From contig JABFGB010000016.1 in the NCBI GenBank assembly GCA_013112715.1, positions 1 through 64,000 of the forward strand: 64,000 nt of DNA, in the 5' to 3' direction. The position numbers were made by a program, and so were the translations under genes. The notes beneath the pieces are model-generated. The model did not search any database. It saw only the letters and a program-made list of their open reading frames with translations, and had not been told where the DNA came from. Source of the stretch: Chloroflexota bacterium. Lineage in GTDB: Bacteria; Chloroflexota; Anaerolineae; Aggregatilineales; J027. Shown one piece after another: positions 59,131-64,000 of this stretch; position 1 is the stretch's first letter; each line of letters opens with the position of its first letter.

Positions 59131-61275
59131 TTACTCCTCCATGTCCGTAATATCCGCTGTGTCCGCAGGTAGCCAAAACGTAAAGGTGGTTCCAATGCCC
59201 GCTTCGCTTCTTACGGTGATTGATCCTTTGTAAAACGTCACGATTTCTTTAACTAATGAGAGTCCCAGCCCGCTGCCGGGAATATTGCTTTGCGAGGCAT
59301 TACCCCGATAAAACCGTGTGAACAAATGCGTCATATCATTTGCCGGAATACCCCGTCCACTATCGGATACTTGCCCCACAATATAATGTCCGGCAGGCAG
59401 ATCATGTGGTCTAAGATCATCCGATACCGGCTCGGATAGCGTGTCAATTGTATTCAACACCACTAAAATTTTGCCTTCAGGGGTGTATTTAATGGCGTTG
59501 TCTATTAGGTTACGCCATATCCGCGAAAAATCGAGCCGTGACCCGCGCACAAAGGCGGGCTTGGTCGGCTTGGTGAACTCGAGGGTCAGTCGCTTGTTTT
59601 GGATGGTAAGACGAAATTCCTCTACAATAGACACAAGGGATTCCACCATATCTACCCGAACGGCTTCGGTGCGATGTTTCTGCAAATCAAACCGCGACAA
59701 CGAAAGAATCCCCTCAATCAGTTCGGCCAATGAAGCTGACTGATCGAGAATGCGGCGGATAATTTCGAGGCGTTGCGTATCACTTAAACGAGGATAATGT
59801 TGATGTAGGCTGTTAGCCCCTAACAAAATACCTGTGATGGGCGTGCGTAATTCATGGCTGACCGTCGAAACAAAACGATCCTTGAGGCGCTCCACCTCTT
59901 TCAATTGGGTAATATCACGCAGGCTGCACACTGTACCCCCAGCCACTTGATGAGTTTCTGGCACAGAGGAAAGCGCAACGTCAGCATCAAAGGTAGTGTT
60001 ATCACGACGGCGAGCCATGATGGTGAGGCGCTGTGGTTCACCCGTCTGAACCGCCGCCCTAAGCGCCTCGATCAGTGCTTGGTCAAACGGAGGCTCGGCC
60101 AAAATTTCAATGGGAGAACTAAAGGCTTCGTCTGCTGCATAACCGAACAATCGGTCAAAAGCCTCATTGGTATTTCGAATCGTGCCATCATTATGGGTAA
60201 AGACTATCGCGTCACTACTGCCATTCAAAATAGCAGTCATGCGTTCATTGACCCGCTGCAATTCGGCAGTGCGCTTTTCGACCAACTGGGCCAAACGCTC
60301 ACTGTGCGATTCCAACTGCTGATGCAGCATTCCATTGTCCAAAGCCTGCGACACAGCTAAAGCAACAGCGGCAGCCAGTTCAATTTCATCTTGGGTAAAT
60401 TCGCGTGCGACAGGTGAATCAATCCCAATGGACCCGATCACCTCTCCCCTTACGGTTAAAGGTACAATCAGTATCGAGGCCGTTTTCCGCTCCTGCATGA
60501 TGGTTCGGACTTGCACGGTTAACGGATTGGTCATGACATCCGTAATCGCAATCGGGTTCTTGAATTGGATCAGGTCTTCATTCAGCGGATTGCCCCGTAA
60601 TGAAAATGTCATCCCCATTGCCGAGATACAACCGGGGGCGAGATATTCCGCGACAATACGGCCCTCGATTTGGTTCTCATCAAAAAGGGCAGCCGCAACT
60701 TGGGGTACACCAAATGTTTGGGCCAATTCCTGACACACCACTTCCAACACCTTATTGACATTAAGGGTCGAGCCTGCCAGCGAAATCACCCGATTAAGCA
60801 AAATCATGCGGTCAGAAATATAGGCCAGCGCCCGTTCGGCCTCTTTTTGATTGGTAATATCAACGGCCAATGCCACACAGCCGATGGTTTGCCCTTGTTC
60901 ATCTAACAAGGATTGCACTGTCACTTCAAGTTGACGCTGATCTACAGCAATTTCGTAATGCCCCACTTTGCCTGTCAGCGCTTTTTGGTGTTCCGAGACT
61001 GCGATTGACGAAAGGCGCTGGGAGTCAACGATTTCAGCCAAATTGCGCCCAATATATTCTTGAGGGGTACGATTCAGTAGATTTAGGCCCGCCCCGCTCA
61101 TACGGGTGATGACCAAATCTTTATCGGTTGTCCACATAATCCCCGGCAAACGAGACATAATCTGGGATAACTGCGTGGTGGCAATATCGAATGGATTTCC
61201 TGATGAAGAGGAGTCAGAAATTGTGTTGGGGTTTGAGAGTTCCAAGCCAGAAAATGTTGTCATGTGCTTAACCAA
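59131..61275 (-). CDS. PAS-GAF-PAS sensor histidine kinase
   Basis: The 714-residue product has a PAS domain (about 35-150), GAF (about 165-320), a coiled segment, a second PAS (about 335-455), HisKA with FVSTVSHELRTPITGILLGA (His about 479) and HATPase_c (GSGLGLSLVKEIV). No TM or receiver. Start is uncertain: TTG 61275 has AGGAG 4 nt upstream, while ATG 61263 lacks a good site. It heads an operon with two receiver-first kinases that could take its phosphoryl group. Confidence 0.9.
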   Translation of the reverse strand: MVKHMTTFSGLELSNPNTISDSSSSGNPFDIATTQLSQIMSRLPGIMWTTDKDLVITRMSGAGLNLLNRTPQEYIGRNLAEIVDSQRLSSIAVSEHQKALTGKVGHYEIAVDQRQLEVTVQSLLDEQGQTIGCVALAVDITNQKEAERALAYISDRMILLNRVISLAGSTLNVNKVLEVVCQELAQTFGVPQVAAALFDENQIEGRIVAEYLAPGCISAMGMTFSLRGNPLNEDLIQFKNPIAITDVMTNPLTVQVRTIMQERKTASILIVPLTVRGEVIGSIGIDSPVAREFTQDEIELAAAVALAVSQALDNGMLHQQLESHSERLAQLVEKRTAELQRVNERMTAILNGSSDAIVFTHNDGTIRNTNEAFDRLFGYAADEAFSSPIEILAEPPFDQALIEALRAAVQTGEPQRLTIMARRRDNTTFDADVALSSVPETHQVAGGTVCSLRDITQLKEVERLKDRFVSTVSHELRTPITGILLGANSLHQHYPRLSDTQRLEIIRRILDQSASLAELIEGILSLSRFDLQKHRTEAVRVDMVESLVSIVEEFRLTIQNKRLTLEFTKPTKPAFVRGSRLDFSRIWRNLIDNAIKYTPEGKILVVLNTIDTLSEPVSDDLRPHDLPAGHYIVGQVSDSGRGIPANDMTHLFTRFYRGNASQSNIPGSGLGLSLVKEIVTFYKGSITVRSEAGIGTTFTFWLPADTADITDMEE

Positions 61276-61446
61276 TGGACTCCTAGATTCTCAAGTGATC
61301 AGTCCTTCAAATGTATTTGCTAAATTTTGAATCCAGAGGCTAAGGCAATTTACATAATTAAGTTTAAATCAAGATGCGTGCCAAAATCAATCACTAAATT
61401 TGTGTTATATTTATCAAATTCACGTTGTCTAAATTTTGACTCCCAA

Positions 61447-61475
61447 TTGTTTTTATACCCTTACAACGTTAAAAT
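61447..61475 (+). promoter_or_regulatory. promoter of rpe
   Basis: TTGTTT (61447-61452) and TAAAAT (61470-61475), spacer 17 bp, 33 nt before the GTG start. Confidence 0.6.
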
Positions 61476-61508
61476 TCTGCGATTAACGGCAGAAAGGACT
61501 CTGATTTC

Positions 61509-62180
61509 GTGGCCCAACCCATCAAAATTGCCCCTTCGGTGCTTTCGGCAGACTTCACCCGGCTGGGTGAACAAATTCAAGTCGCCGCTGAACATGGTGC
61601 ATCTCAAATCCACATTGACGTCATGGATGGCGTATTTGTCCCCAATATCACGATGGGGCCGTTGATTGTCAAGGCCATTCGCCAAGTCACCAACCTCCCA
61701 TTAGATGTGCATTTGATGATTATTGAACCAGACCGCCATCTTAAGGCATTTGTGGACGCTGGTGCCTCGGCACTAACGGTTCACCTTGAGGTCTGTCCAC
61801 ATTTACACCGCACGCTGCAAAACATCAAGTCGTTAAGGGTACTGGCGGGGGTCGCCATTAATCCCCATACCCCGGCTGTTTTGTTAAGTGAGATTATACA
61901 TCTTGTGGATATTGTTTTGATAATGACGGTCAATCCCGGCTTTGGTGGGCAGACGTTTTTAGCGGAGACACTGCCTAAAATTCGGCAAATTCAGCAGATG
62001 GTTGGGAAACGGTCAGTGGATATTGGAGTAGATGGCGGGATTGATGCCCATACAACACCACAAGTGCTAGAGGCTGGTGCGAATGTGTTGATTGCGGGCA
62101 ACAGCATTTTTGCCGCTAATGGAGGCATTGCCAGCGGCATTAAAGCAATTCAACAGGCCATCACAAAAGATCAAGCATGA
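61509..62180 (+). CDS. rpe: ribulose-phosphate 3-epimerase
   Basis: The 223-residue TIM-barrel protein has KIAPSVLSADFTRLGEQI (about 6-23), HIDVMDGVFVPNITMGP (about 37-53, metal His/Asp), LDVHLMIIEPD and VNPGFGGQTF (about 141-150), IGVDGGIDAHT (about 175-185). It interconverts ribulose- and xylulose-5-phosphate in the pentose phosphate pathway. GTG 61509 is the only suitable start (AAAGGA upstream). Confidence 0.95.
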   Translation: MAQPIKIAPSVLSADFTRLGEQIQVAAEHGASQIHIDVMDGVFVPNITMGPLIVKAIRQVTNLPLDVHLMIIEPDRHLKAFVDAGASALTVHLEVCPHLHRTLQNIKSLRVLAGVAINPHTPAVLLSEIIHLVDIVLIMTVNPGFGGQTFLAETLPKIRQIQQMVGKRSVDIGVDGGIDAHTTPQVLEAGANVLIAGNSIFAANGGIASGIKAIQQAITKDQA

Positions 62181-62188
62181 CGGCAACC

Positions 62189-62209
62189 AAAAAGCCAGCA
62201 CAAGCTGGC
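62189..62209 (-). terminator. terminator of rpmB
   Basis: GCCAGC (62194-62199) pairs with GCTGGC (62204-62209); on the minus strand it is followed by TTTTT. Confidence 0.8.
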
Positions 62210-62240
62210 CTTCCGGAGTATCAAGGGTGAATAACCTGTG

Positions 62241-62453
62241 TTAGGCAGTTGCCTTTTTCGCCACAGGCCGATTACGGTGTTTACCGATGTTTTTGACGCA
62301 TTTGGTGCAGAGTACGCGCGAGACGATACGACCTTCTTCCGATACCTGAACTTTTTGTAGGTTGGGTTTAAAGGTGCGCTTTGTTTTCTTTTGCGAAAAA
62401 GGATTATTCTGACCAAACTGCGTATGTTTTCCGCAGTATTCACATTTCGCCAT
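62241..62453 (-). CDS. rpmB: 50S ribosomal protein L28
   Basis: The 70-residue basic protein starts MAKCEYCGKHTQFGQN and ends CTKCVKNIGKHRNRPVAKK. The CxxC pairs (CEYC and CTKC) indicate the zinc-binding (C+) form of L28. It sits on the strand opposite to rpe and asp23, the same arrangement as in Bacillus subtilis. Confidence 0.95.
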   Translation of the reverse strand: MAKCEYCGKHTQFGQNNPFSQKKTKRTFKPNLQKVQVSEEGRIVSRVLCTKCVKNIGKHRNRPVAKKATA

Positions 62454-62559
62454 GAGAGTATCCCGTCTGCTAAACTGATTGATCTATCGCCGGAAATCGG
62501 GGCAATACCATACCACAATGCCCGCCTAACTGCAAGGGTAGCCCAAGAAAGAAAACTGC

Positions 62560-62934
62560 ATGACGACAAAAGAGAACGTTCATGGAATAATTGAAATTTC
62601 GCCAACCGCGATTGCCAGTTTGGTCAGCCATACCGTGACCCAGACATATGGGGTTGTCAGCATGGCAACCGCCAACCGAACGTCGGGTGTTGCTGCTACG
62701 TTGACCCGTGATCCGCACCGAGGGGTGGCAATCCAAATCGAGGATAACGAGATCGCTATTGATATTTACGTGATCTTGGAACATGGCATTCGCATTGCCA
62801 GCGTTTCATCCAGCATCATCAACAGTGTGCGTTATGTCATTGAACAAAATACCGCCATGCCTGTAAAAAGTGTCAATGTCCATGTACAGGGCCTTCGCAT
62901 TAGCCAACAACCAAAGGCCAGTAAATCATCGTAG
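62560..62934 (+). CDS. Asp23/Gls24 family protein
   Basis: The 124-residue product contains GIIEISPTAIASLVSHTVTQTYGVVSMA (split in reading as GIIEISPTAIASLVSH) and IAIDIYVILEHGIRIASVSS, the Asp23 core. Family proteins relate to envelope stress or alkaline shock in Firmicutes. The gene lies between rpmB and the YloV/FakA-like gene, in B. subtilis the yloU position. Confidence 0.9.
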   Translation: MTTKENVHGIIEISPTAIASLVSHTVTQTYGVVSMATANRTSGVAATLTRDPHRGVAIQIEDNEIAIDIYVILEHGIRIASVSSSIINSVRYVIEQNTAMPVKSVNVHVQGLRISQQPKASKSS

Positions 62935-62951
62935 GATTTATCGGAAGTGTT

Positions 62952-64000
62952 ATGACTGAACAAACAGAGCAATTTAATCTGACGTGTGATGGGCATCAGC
63001 TTAAGTCTTTGGCAAATGCTGGCCTCCATTGGTTAGAAAGCCATTACCGCCAAGTCAATGAACTCAATGTATTCCCAGTTCCAGATGGGGATACGGGAAC
63101 GAATATGCTGTTGACCATGCGGAATGCCTGTAATGAAGTCACCCATGAAAATTCCACCCATGTAGGCAAAGTTGCCCAGAAAATCGCCTATGGAGCGATG
63201 ATGGGATCACGCGGTAATTCTGGAACCATCATGTCACAGTTATGGAAAGGGTTTGCCCAGTCGCTCGCTGATGCCGAAACTTTTGATGCGCCTCAAATGG
63301 TGGCAGCTCTACGAATGGCTACCGATATGGCCTATCGTGGCGTCCAACGTCCCGTAGAAGGCACGATTTTGACCGTCGCCAGAGAGATGACCGAAGAAGC
63401 CGAGGCGCAGGTTGCCACGACACCCAATTTACAGGAACTGCTTGAAAAAATGGTGGCTCGCGGGTGGGCATCAGTCGAGAATACGCCCAATCTTCTACCC
63501 CGGTTGAAAGAGGCTGGCGTCGTAGATTCAGGGGGGGTGGGGTTGGTCTATATTCTTGAAGGGATGCTGCGTCACTTAGGTGGTCAGAGCGTTCAGATTG
63601 AAGGCCAAGCCATCCCCACCGACGCTGAATTAGATCACGAAGAACATAATTTGGCCGAAGTCCTTGACCCCGGTGAATTGGGCTATGGCTATGATGTGCA
63701 GTTTGTCATCAAAGGCGAGGGTCTAAATCCTGATGTGATCAAAGCCGCGATGGAGAGCATGGGGGATTCGGTGGTCGTCGTGGGCAATGATACCGCCGTC
63801 AAAGTTCATGTGCATGTCCATAACCCCGGTCATCCCCTCCACTACGGCGCGAATCTCGGTGTGCTGCTCGATGTTGTGGTCGAAAATATGCAGGTGCAGT
63901 ATGAGGAATATCTCAAAAAGCGCACCGAGCAAGAAAAATCCTTTAGTGTAGATGATCTGGAACTGACCGCCGTCGAACCCGGCCAAATTGGGGTGGTAGC
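62952..64000 (+). CDS. YloV/FakA-like DAK2-domain kinase, truncated at the window end
   Basis: ATG 62952 lies 17 nt after the Asp23 stop; the frame runs open to the window edge (349 codons plus two bases). The start reads LANAGLHWLESHYRQVNELN and then NVFPVPDGDTGTNMLLTM, the DhaL-like (DAK2) nucleotide-binding motif, followed by GARG-like SRGNSGTIMSQL. A second part contains YGYDVQFVIKGEG and AVKVHVHVHNPGHPL, as in FakA. It likely phosphorylates fatty acids bound to FakB proteins; 3' end not seen. Confidence 0.87.
   Translation, partial: MTEQTEQFNLTCDGHQLKSLANAGLHWLESHYRQVNELNVFPVPDGDTGTNMLLTMRNACNEVTHENSTHVGKVAQKIAYGAMMGSRGNSGTIMSQLWKGFAQSLADAETFDAPQMVAALRMATDMAYRGVQRPVEGTILTVAREMTEEAEAQVATTPNLQELLEKMVARGWASVENTPNLLPRLKEAGVVDSGGVGLVYILEGMLRHLGGQSVQIEGQAIPTDAELDHEEHNLAEVLDPGELGYGYDVQFVIKGEGLNPDVIKAAMESMGDSVVVVGNDTAVKVHVHVHNPGHPLHYGANLGVLLDVVVENMQVQYEEYLKKRTEQEKSFSVDDLELTAVEPGQIGVV

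Overview
The window looks like a chromosomal piece of a Chloroflexota (Anaerolineae-like) bacterium. This is inferred from the gene set (GT39-type mannosyltransferases, UDP-sulfoquinovose synthase, several PAS/GAF histidine kinases, a KaiC-like ATPase, a four-cysteine L28) and not from any 16S or database comparison. Coding density is high, genes run in short mixed-strand operons, and no stretch over about 300 bases lacks a gene. No rRNA, CRISPR array, transposase or integrase is visible.

Bases 1-9000 are a prophage-like block. Rightward late genes (tail-fibre-like protein with tandem 53-residue repeats, small hypotheticals, a signal-peptide/membrane protein, a GT87-like polytopic membrane protein) meet a leftward early operon at a bidirectional terminator near 3740. 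The early operon holds a RecT/Bet recombinase, a Bro-N-like protein, a DnaJ-type zinc protein and small hypotheticals, and starts at a near-consensus sigma-70 promoter at 7752-7780. A divergent pair (membrane protein and Cro/CI-like regulator) follows. The block ends beside tRNA-Val(CAC), whose 3' end faces it, as expected for a tRNA-integrated element. The other end lies outside the window.

Bases 9100-32700 are mostly core genes: an EamA transporter, N-acetylglucosamine kinase, a GT4 glycosyltransferase, a frameshifted Lrp/AsnC RAM-domain gene, an alpha/beta hydrolase, mutM, secA, then a compact signalling cluster (winged helix, KaiC-like ATPase, two small membrane proteins, PAS-GAF3 histidine kinase). 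Adenosine deaminase, an MBL hydrolase, a PIG-L deacetylase, a cell-wall amidase and a glutaredoxin-like protein follow. An AT-richer gene pair of unknown function sits beside tRNA-Leu(CAG). A leftward operon carries an FHA protein, PncC and two nucleoside-type ABC permeases.

Bases 32900-50999 hold a DnaB-C-like ATPase, a nitrilase, a shikimate-kinase-like protein, a HAD phosphatase, HU, a CheY-like receiver, DUF1028 plus arginase, GT2 and GT39 glycosyltransferases, an ornithine-cyclodeaminase-family gene preceded by a structured leader with a tRNA-3'-half-like segment, a NarL-type kinase, sqdB, a secreted/DsbA group, and a CapA plus MBL pair.

Bases 51100-64000 hold polyphosphate kinase, a complete four-gene Na+-translocating acyl-CoA decarboxylase operon, a three-gene histidine kinase array (one PAS-GAF-PAS kinase and two receiver-first hybrid kinases), and rpe, rpmB, asp23-like and yloV/fakA-like genes in the order known from Bacillus. 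The last gene runs off the window.

All functional calls come from reading the translated sequence and remembered family motifs; no search was run.
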